Under the pieces are notes generated by a model. It saw only the letters and a list, made by a program, of their open reading frames with translations, was not told the DNA's origin and ran no database searches. From Aliiroseovarius marinus (GTDB lineage: Bacteria > Pseudomonadota > Alphaproteobacteria > Rhodobacterales > Rhodobacteraceae), in NCBI RefSeq assembly GCF_004360145.1, contig NZ_ML178717.1:66338-130337 (forward strand): a stretch of DNA of 64,000 nucleotides, written 5' to 3'. Each line of letters begins with the position of its first letter. Positions within the stretch are counted from its first letter, which is position 1. Positions 17,238 to 26,891 of this stretch are shown here, piece after piece. The translations under genes and the position numbers were made by a program.

Positions 17238-18671
17238 TTATCCGGCGCGTCGGGTTTCAGTGACGTTCAGGGGGAAGACCTTGGCCGGGTTCAGCAGCCA
17301 GCCGGGATCGAACACGTCCTTGACCTGCAGCTGAATTTCCAGATCGTCATCGCCATATTGCGACACCATCAGGTCGCGCTTCTCGACCCCCACACCGTGC
17401 TCGCCGGTCAGACAACCGCCGACCTCGACACACAGGCGCAGGATGTCGGCGCCAAACGCCTCGCATTTCTCAAGATCGCCCGGCTTGTTGGCGTCAAACA
17501 GGATCAAAGGGTGCATATTCCCGTCGCCCGCGTGGAATACGTTGCCCACGTCCAGCCCATAGTCTTTGCTCATCTCACCAATGCGCCGCAGCACCAAGGG
17601 CAGCTCGGAGACAGGGATCGTGCCATCCAGACACATGTAATCGTTGATCTGCCCCATCGCACCAAAGGCGGACTTACGACCCAGCCAGATTTTCGCACTT
17701 TCCTCGGCCGAGGTGCTTTCGCGCACCTCCACCGGATTATGGCGCTTGGCGATCTCGATGATGCGCGAAAGCTGGTCGTCGATCTCGGCCTCGGATCCCT
17801 CAACCTCGATGATCAACAGCGCTTCGCAATCGGGATAGCCCGCGCCGGCGAACGCCTCGGTCGCGCGGATGCAGGGGCGGTCCATGAACTCGATCGCGAC
17901 AGGTAGGATGCCAGATTTGATGATGTCAGAGACGCAATGACCCGCGACTTCGTTGCTATCAAACCCGACCAGCACCGGGCGCGCGCCTTCGGGCTTGGCA
18001 AGGATGCGCAAGGTGGCTTCGGTCACAATGCCAAGCTGACCTTCCGATCCGCAGATCAGCCCCAGCAAATCCAACCCGCCCGCATCCAGATGCGCACCGC
18101 CGATCTGAACCACCTCGCCATCGGCCATGACCATGGTCACGCCCATCAGATTGTTGGTGGTCACGCCGTATTTCAAACAATGTGCCCCGCCCGAGTTCAT
18201 CGCGATGTTGCCCGCAATCGCGCAGGCCAGTTGCGAGGACGGATCGGGGGCATAGAAAAACCCATCTTCCTCGACCGCGCCGGTCACAGACAGGTTGGTG
18301 CGGCCTGATTGTACGCGGATGAAGCGGTTGTCATAGTCGGTCTCCAGCACGTCATTCAAACGCGCCACGCCAAGGATCACGCTGTCCGCGGTGGGCAATG
18401 CGCCGCCCGCAAGCGATGTCCCTGCCCCGCGCGGCACGACCGGCACGCCTTCTTCATGGCAGATGCGCATCACCGCTGACACCTCGTTGGTTGAGGTCGG
18501 CAACACCGCGCAGAGCGGCGGGCACTTATAGGCCGTCAGCGCGTCGCATTCATAGGCCCGGGTCTGGATCGGGTCATGCACAACAGCACCAACCGGCAAC
18601 ACAGATTGCAGCCGCGCAACGATGTGATCTTTGCGCGACAGAATGCGGGAATTTGGCGCCGGCATCTGCAT
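17238..18671 (-). CDS. glcD: Glycolate oxidase catalytic FAD subunit
   Basis: A 477-residue flavoprotein of the vanillyl-alcohol-oxidase fold, catalytic subunit of glycolate oxidase. The FAD-binding block VPRGAGTSLAGGALP is near residue 75, AGNIAMNSGGAHCLKYG near 150, and the FAD-oxidase C-domain contains VFHAGDGNMHPLILFD and GGCLTGEHGVGVEK. Start at 18671 has GGAGGG six bases upstream. It is the first gene of the glcDEF operon and is preceded by a TTGGT/ACCAA inverted repeat. Confidence 0.96.
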   Translation of the reverse strand: MQMPAPNSRILSRKDHIVARLQSVLPVGAVVHDPIQTRAYECDALTAYKCPPLCAVLPTSTNEVSAVMRICHEEGVPVVPRGAGTSLAGGALPTADSVILGVARLNDVLETDYDNRFIRVQSGRTNLSVTGAVEEDGFFYAPDPSSQLACAIAGNIAMNSGGAHCLKYGVTTNNLMGVTMVMADGEVVQIGGAHLDAGGLDLLGLICGSEGQLGIVTEATLRILAKPEGARPVLVGFDSNEVAGHCVSDIIKSGILPVAIEFMDRPCIRATEAFAGAGYPDCEALLIIEVEGSEAEIDDQLSRIIEIAKRHNPVEVRESTSAEESAKIWLGRKSAFGAMGQINDYMCLDGTIPVSELPLVLRRIGEMSKDYGLDVGNVFHAGDGNMHPLILFDANKPGDLEKCEAFGADILRLCVEVGGCLTGEHGVGVEKRDLMVSQYGDDDLEIQLQVKDVFDPGWLLNPAKVFPLNVTETRRAG

Positions 18672-18688
18672 GAGAATCCCTCCAAACT

Positions 18689-18715
18689 AAATTGGTAAAA
18701 AAATATAACCAATTT
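18689..18715. promoter_or_regulatory. Putative operator, perfect inverted repeat AAATTGGT-N11-ACCAATTT
   Basis: Eight-base arms AAATTGGT (18689-18696) and ACCAATTT (18708-18715) flank an A/T-only spacer in the 84-base gap between divergent glcD and the DUF599 gene. TTGGT and ACCAA are the half-sites of FadR/GlcC/PdhR-type GntR regulators, though their usual spacer is three bases, so this is a variant. It lies 18 bases upstream of glcD. Confidence 0.6.
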
Positions 18716-18755
18716 TTCACTTTAGCAACAACAAGGAACGGCTTATGCGTGAAAC

Positions 18756-19454
18756 ATGACTTTTGCTGAGCGTTTCGCCCTATTTTCGCTGCTTGATCTG
18801 GCCGCCGTGGCATTGATCTTACTGGCTTGGCTTGCGATTGGACTGCGTATTGAGAGCGCCACGAACGAAAAACAATCCACATCCAAGATCGTTGCCCAGT
18901 ATCGGCGCGACTGGATGGTTCAGTTCATCACGCGCCAACCCCGCATCTTTGACAGCGCGATCCTGTCCAGCTTGCGCCAAGGGGCTAGTTTCTTCGCCTC
19001 GGCCACAATGATCGCCACGGGTGGTGGGCTGGCCCTGCTTGGCAATACCGAGCGGCTGCGTGGCGTCGCACAAGACCTGACCCAAACCAGCGCACCGGAA
19101 CTGGTGTGGGAGGTGAAGATCCTGTTGGTCATTCTGTTTCTCGCCAATGCGTTTTTGAAATTCGTCTGGTCGCACCGGCTGTTTGGGTATTGCGCGGTGG
19201 TCATGGCGTCAGTGCCCAATGATGAAACCGACCCGACCGCCCTGCCCCGCGCCCGCAAAGCAGGCGAGATCAATATCACCGCGGCACGCAGTTTCAACCG
19301 GGGACTGCGCTCGGTCTATTTCTCGATGGCCGCTTTGGCGTGGCTGATCGGGCCAGTGAGCCTGATCTTCGCAACGCTCTTTACGTTTGCGGTGTTGTGG
19401 CGACGCGAGTTTGCCTCTCACTCGCGCTCGGTGCTGATGCAACCTGACACCTGA
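18756..19454 (+). CDS. DUF599 family membrane protein
   Basis: A 232-residue inner-membrane protein with about four hydrophobic segments (near residues 8-30, 75-95, 125-145, 190-225), matching the DUF599 pattern SSLRQGASFFASATMIATGG and FLKFVWSHRLFGYCA. Function is unknown. The ATG lacks a nearby ribosome binding site; AAGGA at 18733-18737 instead serves an ATG at 18745 that opens a four-codon reading frame ending in TGA overlapping this start (ATGA). Convergent with the GATase-like gene. Confidence 0.85.
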   Translation: MTFAERFALFSLLDLAAVALILLAWLAIGLRIESATNEKQSTSKIVAQYRRDWMVQFITRQPRIFDSAILSSLRQGASFFASATMIATGGGLALLGNTERLRGVAQDLTQTSAPELVWEVKILLVILFLANAFLKFVWSHRLFGYCAVVMASVPNDETDPTALPRARKAGEINITAARSFNRGLRSVYFSMAALAWLIGPVSLIFATLFTFAVLWRREFASHSRSVLMQPDT

Positions 19455-19459
19455 TCCGT

Positions 19460-21550
19460 TTAGGGATCGCGCCGCGCTGCGCCACCACGGCCTTCCCAAA
19501 GCCAAGCAAATACCAAAGCAAAACCCGCCAAAACCAACATGGCCCACGGCGGTGCCAAGGGGCGCAGGCGGATTGCGGTGGTGACATAAGCGTCGCGCGG
19601 GGTGTAGCCCAGCCATCCGCGACCCGACGCGGGTTGACCAACTCGTACAGCACGCAAACTGGGCAAACCGTCTTCGATGCGCATCACAGCTCCGCGGCTT
19701 GTGGCCAGCACCGGTTGAAGCAAATCGCGGCGCGCTAGGGGATTGCTGAACTCGACCGATGTTGCCGCCCCGCGCACTACGACCGTCGACAACTCTCCCT
19801 GTTCGATATGGAACAGCCCCGTCGCATCGGTGGCAAACGGCGCTTCAAACACGCCGGGTGCGGCTTGGGACAAGGCGGTGGTATCACCTTCCCCGCTCGG
19901 AGCAGTGACGGTCACCTCGGGCAATTCGAGCAACATCGTATTGCGCCGGATCACAAGCCCGTCCTCGGTCGCAATGGCCGACAGGGCCTCCTCCTCAAGT
20001 TCGGGTTCACGCATCAGCCAATGGGCCAAGCGGCGCAGAAGCTCCAACTGAGGTCCTCCGCCCTCATGCCCCCGCGCCCACAGCCACGCGTGGTCCGACG
20101 CCAGCAGAGCAACGCGCCCGTCGTCACTGTGATCCACCATCAAAAGCGGCGCATCATCTGGTGCGGACAGGATCACGTGGCCGCGCTGCGGTAAAACCTC
20201 AATATGGCGCATCCACGGCCCCCAGCCGCCCTCTGGCGCATGGCGCGACAAATCGCGCGTCACCGGATGGCGTTGGCCATCATCAGTGACAACGGGTTTG
20301 TAGGGTTGTTCGAACAACCGTCCTGTCGGCGTCGCGGGCATAATGTCGGCAAGCGCCGTGCGCCCAATGCTATCTGCACTGGCCATAGACGGGCCCGCCG
20401 CGATCAGCACCGCCCCGCCCCGCTGCACATAATTGCGCACACTCGCCAAATACCCACCGGGCAGAATGCCCCGCAATTGGTAGCGGTCGAAGATGATCAG
20501 ATCGAACTCGTCGATCTTTTCGACAAACAGTTCCTGCGTGGGAAAGGCAATCAGGCTGAGCTCACTGACCGGCACGCCATCCTGTTTCTCAGGCGGACGC
20601 AGAATGGTGAAATGCACCAGATCCACAGCGCTATCAGATTTCAGCAGATTGCGCCACGTCCGCGTCCCCGGATGCGGAGTACCCGAGATCAGAAGCACTT
20701 GAAGCCGATCGCGCACGCCGTTCAACTCGATCACCACCTCGTTGTTGCGCCCTGTCAACTCGCCATCCTCCACCGGAAGCGTCACGTGGATCAGATTGCG
20801 GCCGGCATGTTCCAGCGTCAGCGGCATCACAATCTCTGCACCATCGCCTACAGGAACATCGGCAAGGGGTACGCCATCATGGGACACGGACAGGACCGCA
20901 GGGGGCAGTCCATCAGGAAGATTGCCAAGGGTCTCGACCTTCAGGCGCAGTTCAATCTGTTCGCCCAGAATGGCAAAGGCCGGCGCATCCGTGACGCTGA
21001 CCCGCCGGTCCCAATCCTGCGCCCGGCCCGAGATCATCGCATGCACGGGCACAGGCAATCCGGGCGCGTTCTGCAGATCATGCACGACGCCATCCGTGAT
21101 CAGCACCACCCCTGCGAGGCGGTTGGCTGGAAGCTCGGCCATCGCCTTTTTTAGGGCGGTCATCAACCGCGTCCCCTCGGCCTCCCCTTCACCTTCGGGT
21201 GCAAACTCGGACAGCTGCCGCCACACCGCGTCGAGCGATGGGCGGGCGGCGATTTGCACCAAAATGTCTTCGCGCGCCTGTTGGTTCTGTGCAGGGCGAT
21301 CTGACAAGAATTGCGAGGGGCTATCATCCTCCAACACAAGCAGAATATCCGTCAGCGGATCGCGTTCCTCTTGCTGAAGCGACGGGCCAGAGAGCGCCGC
21401 CAGAAGGACCAGTGCCGCCACTGCCCGCAAACTCCACCCCGCCAGCCCGCGCCACAGGGCCACGGCAAGCGTTACGGCAGCCAGTGCCGCCAGAACGGCG
21501 ATCACCAGCCACGGAAAACCGGGCGCGAATTGCAGCGACAGCGCACTCAT
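19460..21550 (-). CDS. Membrane protein with VWA-like and glutamine-amidotransferase-like fold (Bat-type cluster)
   Basis: A 696-residue protein starting with two hydrophobic segments (residues 13-35 and 40-58), then a region resembling a von Willebrand factor A domain (DILLVLEDDSPSQFLS to LAGVVLITDGVVHDL), beta-sandwich stretches, a class I GATase-like Rossmann region (LIIFDRYQLRGILPGGYLAS, residues about 345-365) and a C-terminal membrane segment (AMLVLAGFALVFAWLW). No metal-site or catalytic cysteine is evident, so it is probably structural. It overlaps the preceding gene by four bases and ends the MoxR-DUF58-DUF4159 operon. Role of such clusters is unknown but often linked to MoxR chaperone action at the membrane. 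Confidence 0.75.
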   Translation of the reverse strand: MSALSLQFAPGFPWLVIAVLAALAAVTLAVALWRGLAGWSLRAVAALVLLAALSGPSLQQEERDPLTDILLVLEDDSPSQFLSDRPAQNQQAREDILVQIAARPSLDAVWRQLSEFAPEGEGEAEGTRLMTALKKAMAELPANRLAGVVLITDGVVHDLQNAPGLPVPVHAMISGRAQDWDRRVSVTDAPAFAILGEQIELRLKVETLGNLPDGLPPAVLSVSHDGVPLADVPVGDGAEIVMPLTLEHAGRNLIHVTLPVEDGELTGRNNEVVIELNGVRDRLQVLLISGTPHPGTRTWRNLLKSDSAVDLVHFTILRPPEKQDGVPVSELSLIAFPTQELFVEKIDEFDLIIFDRYQLRGILPGGYLASVRNYVQRGGAVLIAAGPSMASADSIGRTALADIMPATPTGRLFEQPYKPVVTDDGQRHPVTRDLSRHAPEGGWGPWMRHIEVLPQRGHVILSAPDDAPLLMVDHSDDGRVALLASDHAWLWARGHEGGGPQLELLRRLAHWLMREPELEEEALSAIATEDGLVIRRNTMLLELPEVTVTAPSGEGDTTALSQAAPGVFEAPFATDATGLFHIEQGELSTVVVRGAATSVEFSNPLARRDLLQPVLATSRGAVMRIEDGLPSLRAVRVGQPASGRGWLGYTPRDAYVTTAIRLRPLAPPWAMLVLAGFALVFAWLWEGRGGAARRDP

Positions 21551-24312
21551 TCGCCCAACCTTTGCAAAAGCGCAGGCACGTGGACCTGGTCGGATTTGTA
21601 GTTTCCGGTCAGCACATGCATCACCAGATTGATCCCAAACCGCAGCGCCATTTCACGTTGCCGCTCGCCCGCCTGCCCGCGTCCCACCGGGAACATCGGG
21701 CGCCCGTCATCGCGAATAGCCCAAGCACCGGCCCAGTCATTGCCGCCGACGATCACCGGCGTCACCCCGTCATTCAGATTGCGAAACGGCATCCCCTCGG
21801 CGCGTTCGGCATTGGGGGGCGGCGCTTCGGCCCAGACGGGACCGCGATTTCGACCGGGGAATTCTTGCAGCAGGTAAAAGCTGCGGGTCAGCACATGGTC
21901 ATGCGGCACCTGATCCAGAAGCGGCAGGTTCAACGGCAAGGCCACCGCGCGCAGGCGGCGGCTGGCGGCGGAATCTCCACCCGTGCCGGCATCGCGCGTG
22001 TCAAACAGGATCAACCCGCCCGCCGCCAGATAGCGTTTCAGACGCAGGATCGCATCGGGGCTAGGTATGGGCGTCGTGTCGGTCAGGGGCCAATAGAGCA
22101 GCGGATAGACGGACAGGTCGTCGACCTCAACATCCACGCCCACAGGCCGCGCGGGTTCGACCGAGGTGCGCAGGAACAGTTGATCCGACAGGCCAAGCAA
22201 ACCGGCCCGCGCCACCTGATCCACAGCAGGGTCCCCGCTTTTCACATGGGCAAGCGTGACAATGCTGGCGGCGTCCAAGACGCTGGGCGGTGTGTCCGTC
22301 TGGGCATCTGCGAGGTGCGACGTCGCAAGCAGCGCGACCCCAGCGACCACCCCGGTCGCAAGCCGCCGCGCGCTCGGAAGCAATCGTCCCGCCAGCCAGA
22401 GCGTCAGCAAAACATCAAGCGCGCCCAAGACCAACGCAAGAGCCAACAACCACGGGCCAAACTCCTGCTGGGTTTCTTCGACCTGCCAGCTTGGGGTCAA
22501 ACGCGCGGGCCAGTCGGCGCGATCCAACACGCTGTCCGCGCGCAGCACATTCACTGCCTGTACCCGGTCCCCATCCGCATAAAGCCCCGGCGCAAGATCC
22601 GGCCCGGCAGGGTCCAGCAGTTTCGGTCCCGGCACACCTGCGGCAGCATCTTGCGGCGACAGCTGACCGAACCCGTCCAATACGTGGGTGGCGACCCATG
22701 TGGTTCCCTCTAACGCCACGCCCTCGCGCGCGCTGCCTTGGGACGAGACCGCCAACCGCTCCAACATCTGCACAAACAGTCCAGAGAACGGCAGGGATGA
22801 CCATTCGGCATTGGCCGAGACATGGAACAGCACCACCTGCCCCGCACCCAGCGCACGGCGGGTCACGATCGGGGTGCCGTCAGACAGGGTGGCAATCGTG
22901 CGCTCGGCCAAATCTGGGCCGGGCTGAGCCAATATCTGCGCCTCGACCTGCACATCATCCGGGACGGGCAACCCGAAGAAGGGCGAGTCTTCCGAGAACG
23001 GCGCTATGGTGCGCGGATCACCCCAGCTCATCGCACCACCGACCACGCGCCCGCCTGCACGCAGGCGTACGGGCAGCAGCGTGTCCTCAACCCCCTGCCC
23101 TAGATCGGCAGAGGCCAGCTGCGGCCCCGCGAACCGCAGCAACAGCCCGCCATCCGTGACCCAATTGGTCAGAGCCTCACGATCCGCATCAGAAAAGCTG
23201 GCCACATCCGGCAGGATGATCACATCTGGCCCCGCCTTGATCAGCTCAGACAGCGCGGGCAGTTCGATGGTTTCGGCGGTGGTCACCAGCGCCTCGCGCA
23301 GATAGTGCAGCGGCGACAGAAGCTCCAACCCTTCACGCTCGCCCACCGTGTTCAGCAAAGCGACCCGACGGCGACGCAGGCTGTCATCGGCAAGGGTGAC
23401 GGCCCCGGCGGCCCGATGATCGGCAATCTGAATGCGGTCGATCCGGTTGCGAAGTTCGCTTGGGACGGTCAACCGGAGCTCGGCCCGGTCGGCCCCATTG
23501 GGGAATGCGACGGGGGCCGAGAGCAACACACGCTCGATCCCTTCCGGGTCCGGACCCAGCGCCTCGACGGTCAGGTCAGTTGCAGGGGCGGGGCCAGTGC
23601 TCAGCACCGACAGCACCAGATCACCGCCGTCCAGTGTGGCGGGCAGAATGCCAATGCGGGCCGATGGGGGCTCCAACACCTCCACTGCGCCCATTTGTTC
23701 GAAATGTGTAACCATATCCGCACGGCCCGCACGCGCGACCCCGTCCGAAATCCACAGCACATCCGTGCTTCCCTGCGCGCGCGTCCAGTCTTCCGAGACC
23801 GCATAAGGTGCATCCCATGCCACCGGAGACTGCCCCGGAAGCGCCGATTGCCACGCGTCCGCCGTTTGCCACACGGTGTCCTGATCGACATCCGCACGCC
23901 CCACAGAACTTGCTAAAATAAGGGAAACTGGGCGGGCGGCCGCCTGTGCTTGCTCAAGCCGCGCTTCGATCACCTGCATTCGTTGAGACCAGTCCGACGC
24001 GGCGGGCCAGTAGTCATCGACAAAAATCAAAAGCCGCCCAGTCCTGCCCGGCGCGTTATCCGGGTTTAACACCGGGCCAGCAAACCCGATGATCATCGCA
24101 GCTACCGCCAAAAGTCGCAAAAGTAGAAGCCACCACGGCGTGCGATCTGCCTGTGCAGTCTTGTCTTCCAGCCCCAAAAGCAGGGTGACAGCCGGGAAAA
24201 CCTGTTTGCGGGGCGCAGGGGGCACGGCGCGCAAAAGCCACCAGATCACCGGCAGCGCGAGAAGCCCCAGCAGAAGCAGAGGCGTGGTGAATCCTATGCC
24301 GAACACGCTCAC
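21547..24312 (-). CDS. DUF4159 protein with BatA-like N-terminus
   Basis: A 921-residue membrane protein. Two N-terminal hydrophobic segments with FTTPLLLLGLLALPVIWWLL give the BatA-type N-domain; the middle has VWA-like strands; a pair of hydrophobic segments near residue 640 (LALALVLGALDVLLTLWL) precedes a C-terminal DUF4159 domain of about 200 residues (ASIVTLAHVKSGDPAVDQVA, YPLLYWPLTD, GGLILFDTRDAG). The GTG at 24312 is chosen since it forms a GTGA overlap with the DUF58 stop and GGAGG lies about six bases upstream; an in-frame ATG further up at 24342 is inside the DUF58 gene. Confidence 0.85.
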   Translation of the reverse strand: MSVFGIGFTTPLLLLGLLALPVIWWLLRAVPPAPRKQVFPAVTLLLGLEDKTAQADRTPWWLLLLRLLAVAAMIIGFAGPVLNPDNAPGRTGRLLIFVDDYWPAASDWSQRMQVIEARLEQAQAAARPVSLILASSVGRADVDQDTVWQTADAWQSALPGQSPVAWDAPYAVSEDWTRAQGSTDVLWISDGVARAGRADMVTHFEQMGAVEVLEPPSARIGILPATLDGGDLVLSVLSTGPAPATDLTVEALGPDPEGIERVLLSAPVAFPNGADRAELRLTVPSELRNRIDRIQIADHRAAGAVTLADDSLRRRRVALLNTVGEREGLELLSPLHYLREALVTTAETIELPALSELIKAGPDVIILPDVASFSDADREALTNWVTDGGLLLRFAGPQLASADLGQGVEDTLLPVRLRAGGRVVGGAMSWGDPRTIAPFSEDSPFFGLPVPDDVQVEAQILAQPGPDLAERTIATLSDGTPIVTRRALGAGQVVLFHVSANAEWSSLPFSGLFVQMLERLAVSSQGSAREGVALEGTTWVATHVLDGFGQLSPQDAAAGVPGPKLLDPAGPDLAPGLYADGDRVQAVNVLRADSVLDRADWPARLTPSWQVEETQQEFGPWLLALALVLGALDVLLTLWLAGRLLPSARRLATGVVAGVALLATSHLADAQTDTPPSVLDAASIVTLAHVKSGDPAVDQVARAGLLGLSDQLFLRTSVEPARPVGVDVEVDDLSVYPLLYWPLTDTTPIPSPDAILRLKRYLAAGGLILFDTRDAGTGGDSAASRRLRAVALPLNLPLLDQVPHDHVLTRSFYLLQEFPGRNRGPVWAEAPPPNAERAEGMPFRNLNDGVTPVIVGGNDWAGAWAIRDDGRPMFPVGRGQAGERQREMALRFGINLVMHVLTGNYKSDQVHVPALLQRLGE

Positions 24313-25178
24313 CGTGGCCCTCCGATCGCATTCCACAACCACAAAAGCGCCGCGCTGGCCGGATCTTGCGTGTGATAGCTGTGGAACCGCCAGCCCGCAC
24401 GTTTTGCGATCTCGGACAGCTCGGCTTTGCGTCGCGCCAATCGGTCCAGATAACGGTCGCGCAAATCGCCGGCTTCACGCGTGTCATGACGCAGCGCGCC
24501 GCCCACGTCCTGAAACAGCACGCGGCCATGAAATGGAAACGCCTCTTCCATCGGGTCGAGCACTTGGAACAGGACGCCCCGTTGGCCCCGGCCCTGCGCG
24601 GCATGTAGGAAATCGCGGGTGGCATCCAGCGGCCCTAAAAAGTCCGAAAACACCACCTGCCGCGCACGGGGCACTGCAAAAACGTCCCTCAGGGGTGCAT
24701 CTGCCCGCAGGATCTGATCCGCCATGCGCGACAGCGTCAGTTGTCCGCGCCCGGGCTTAAGCGCACTGCCCAGAAGGCCAACACGTTCGCCGCCGCTGAG
24801 TAGCAAAGACGCCAAAGCCAGCGCGATGATCTGAGCTTGTTCGCGTTTCTCGGGCAGCTTTGGGTCCGACGAGAACGCCAGCGAGGCAGACGGATCGACC
24901 CAGATCTGCACCGAATGTGCCGCCTGCCACTCCTTCTCTTGCACATAATGTCGGTCGGACCGCGCCGAGCGACGCCAGTCAATGCGGTGCGATGGATCCC
25001 CCGGCTGCGCACGGCGATATTGCCAGAACGCCTCGCCATGCCCGGACTGCCTGCGCCCATGTTCGCCAAGTTCGACGGACTGGGCCAAGTGCTGCGCCGC
25101 CACCAAAAGGGGCGGAAGGCGCGCCGCCAAGGCTTCGGCACGCGACCGAAGCTGGATGGGGGCGCTGTCAGAGCTCAC
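24309..25178 (-). CDS. DUF58 domain protein
   Basis: A 289-residue protein of the DUF58/YeaD2 family. The hallmark segment GRRQSGHGEAFWQYRRAQPGD... followed by HRIDWRRSARSDRHYVQEKE is present; a VWA-like fold (VQIWVDPSASLAFSS) follows. It starts with GTG overlapping the MoxR stop by four bases and has a four-base overlap with DUF4159. DUF58 proteins accompany MoxR ATPases and are thought to act as substrates or adaptors. Confidence 0.88.
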   Translation of the reverse strand: MSSDSAPIQLRSRAEALAARLPPLLVAAQHLAQSVELGEHGRRQSGHGEAFWQYRRAQPGDPSHRIDWRRSARSDRHYVQEKEWQAAHSVQIWVDPSASLAFSSDPKLPEKREQAQIIALALASLLLSGGERVGLLGSALKPGRGQLTLSRMADQILRADAPLRDVFAVPRARQVVFSDFLGPLDATRDFLHAAQGRGQRGVLFQVLDPMEEAFPFHGRVLFQDVGGALRHDTREAGDLRDRYLDRLARRKAELSEIAKRAGWRFHSYHTQDPASAALLWLWNAIGGPR

Positions 25179-26179
25179 GCCGCGGCCTCAGTTTGCAGAA
25201 CAGAGGCCACCGTTTGCCCGATGACGTCAGACAGGACCAGCCCTTCGGCCCGCGCGGCATAGCCCAAGGCCATCCGATGACTAAGAACCGGCGCCGCCAA
25301 CGCGTGAATGTCGTCGATCCCCGGGGCCAAGCGCCCATCCAAGAGCGCACGCGCCCGCGCCAGAAGCATCAAGGCCTGCGTGGCACGCGGTCCCGGCCCC
25401 CAGCTGACATTCTCGCGCACGATCTGCGGCGCGCTGGGATCATCGGGGCGGCAGGCGCGGACCAGATCCAGAATGGCCTCGACCACGCTTTCACCGACCG
25501 GCATCCGGCGCAACAGCGTCTGCGCGGCGATCAGTTCGGCGCGACTAAAGACGGGCGAGACCTGCGCATCTTCGGTCCCCGTCGTGGCCAGCAGGATATC
25601 CCGTTCCGCGTCGCGATCCGGGTAGTCCACGTCAATCTGCACCAGAAAGCGGTCCAACTGCGCCTCGGGCAACGGATAGGTGCCCTCTTGCTCCAACGGG
25701 TTTTGCGTGGCGAGCACGTGGAACACTTCACCAAGGTTATGGGTATGCCCCGCGACCGAGACCTCGTGTTCCTGCATCGCCTGCAGCAATGCCGATTGCG
25801 TGCGGGGGCTGGCGCGGTTGATCTCGTCCGCAAGCAGAAGTTCGCAAAACACCGGGCCTTTGATAAAGCGGAAGGACCGCGCGCCGGTGTCGCTTTCTTC
25901 CAGAACTTCGGCCCCGAGGATATCCGACGGCATCAAATCCGGCGTGAACTGAATGCGCCCGTCATGCAATCCCATGACCGTCCCCAGCGTCTCGACCAAT
26001 CGGGTTTTACCCAGTCCCGGCAAACCAATCAGCAACGCATGCCCGCCCGCCAAAATGGCTGCAAGCGTCAGATCTACCACCTGATCTTGCCCCATAATCT
26101 TGCGGCCAACCATTTGTCGCGCCTCGGAAAGTTTTGCGCCAAGGGCTTCAACATCACTCAGTAAATCTTCGTTCTGCAT
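25175..26179 (-). CDS. MoxR family AAA+ ATPase
   Basis: A 334-residue AAA+ ATPase of the MoxR group, chaperone-like factors for assembly of cell-envelope or cofactor-bearing proteins. Walker A GLPGLGKTRLVE at about residue 56, Walker B LLLADEINRASP near 115, sensor ATQNPLEQEGTYPLPEAQLDRF around 150-172 and the AAA lid domain follow. It is the first gene of the four-gene minus-strand block and is divergent from the DUF1285 gene. Confidence 0.95.
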   Translation of the reverse strand: MQNEDLLSDVEALGAKLSEARQMVGRKIMGQDQVVDLTLAAILAGGHALLIGLPGLGKTRLVETLGTVMGLHDGRIQFTPDLMPSDILGAEVLEESDTGARSFRFIKGPVFCELLLADEINRASPRTQSALLQAMQEHEVSVAGHTHNLGEVFHVLATQNPLEQEGTYPLPEAQLDRFLVQIDVDYPDRDAERDILLATTGTEDAQVSPVFSRAELIAAQTLLRRMPVGESVVEAILDLVRACRPDDPSAPQIVRENVSWGPGPRATQALMLLARARALLDGRLAPGIDDIHALAAPVLSHRMALGYAARAEGLVLSDVIGQTVASVLQTEAAA

Positions 26180-26237
26180 GGCAATTCCTTTGCGTGACTA
26201 CTAAGTACATTAAAGGCCAGATTCAGATGGGGACCAA

Positions 26238-26840
26238 ATGACAAATTCGCCAAGCTCTGGAAAATCGCCGGAAATGCGGGCCTTTGACGCCGACGCCGTG
26301 TCGCAAGCCGTTGGGGCTGAGGCCGGGAATTCCTTGCCCCCGGTACACCTGTGGACCCCCGACTATAGCGGCGAGATTGACATCCGCATCACCCGCGACG
26401 GCACATGGTTTCACGAAGGGGGCGAGATCCGACGCGAGGGTCTGGTGCGTTTGTTTTCGTCCATCCTGAAGTTTGAGGACGGGAAGTATTTCCTTGTAAC
26501 CCCGGTCGAAAAATGGGCCATCACGGTCGAGGATGCGCCCTTTGTGGCCACTGACATGGTCGTGACCGGCGAAGGGCGGGAGCAGCGTCTGACGTTCACC
26601 ACCCATGTGGGCGACAGCGTGACCGCAGGCCCGGATCACCCCCTGCGATTGGGTTGCACGTTCGAGACCCCCTGCCCTTATGTCGAAGTCCGCGCAGGGC
26701 TTGAGGCGCTTATTGATCGCAAGACCTTCTATCGTCTGATTGACCAGGGCGTGGCCGAGGATCACGAGGGCAAATGCTGGTTTGGTGTCTGGTCGGACGG
26801 ACAATTCTTCCCGCTGATTCCGGCAGACGAACTTTGCTAG
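26238..26840 (+). CDS. DUF1285 domain-containing protein
   Basis: A 200-residue cytoplasmic protein with the DUF1285 features PVHLWTPDYSGEIDIRITRDGTWF..., RREGLVRLFSSIL, EDGKYFLVTPVEKW and EDAPFVA. The function is unknown. It is divergent from moxR with 58 bases between, so shares a promoter region with it, and precedes the rRNA methyltransferase. Confidence 0.88.
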   Translation: MTNSPSSGKSPEMRAFDADAVSQAVGAEAGNSLPPVHLWTPDYSGEIDIRITRDGTWFHEGGEIRREGLVRLFSSILKFEDGKYFLVTPVEKWAITVEDAPFVATDMVVTGEGREQRLTFTTHVGDSVTAGPDHPLRLGCTFETPCPYVEVRAGLEALIDRKTFYRLIDQGVAEDHEGKCWFGVWSDGQFFPLIPADELC

Positions 26841-26891
26841 AAGCCCACGTATTTCGCTCGCCGCGCTGAAGTGCATGGGGTAGAAGGCCGC

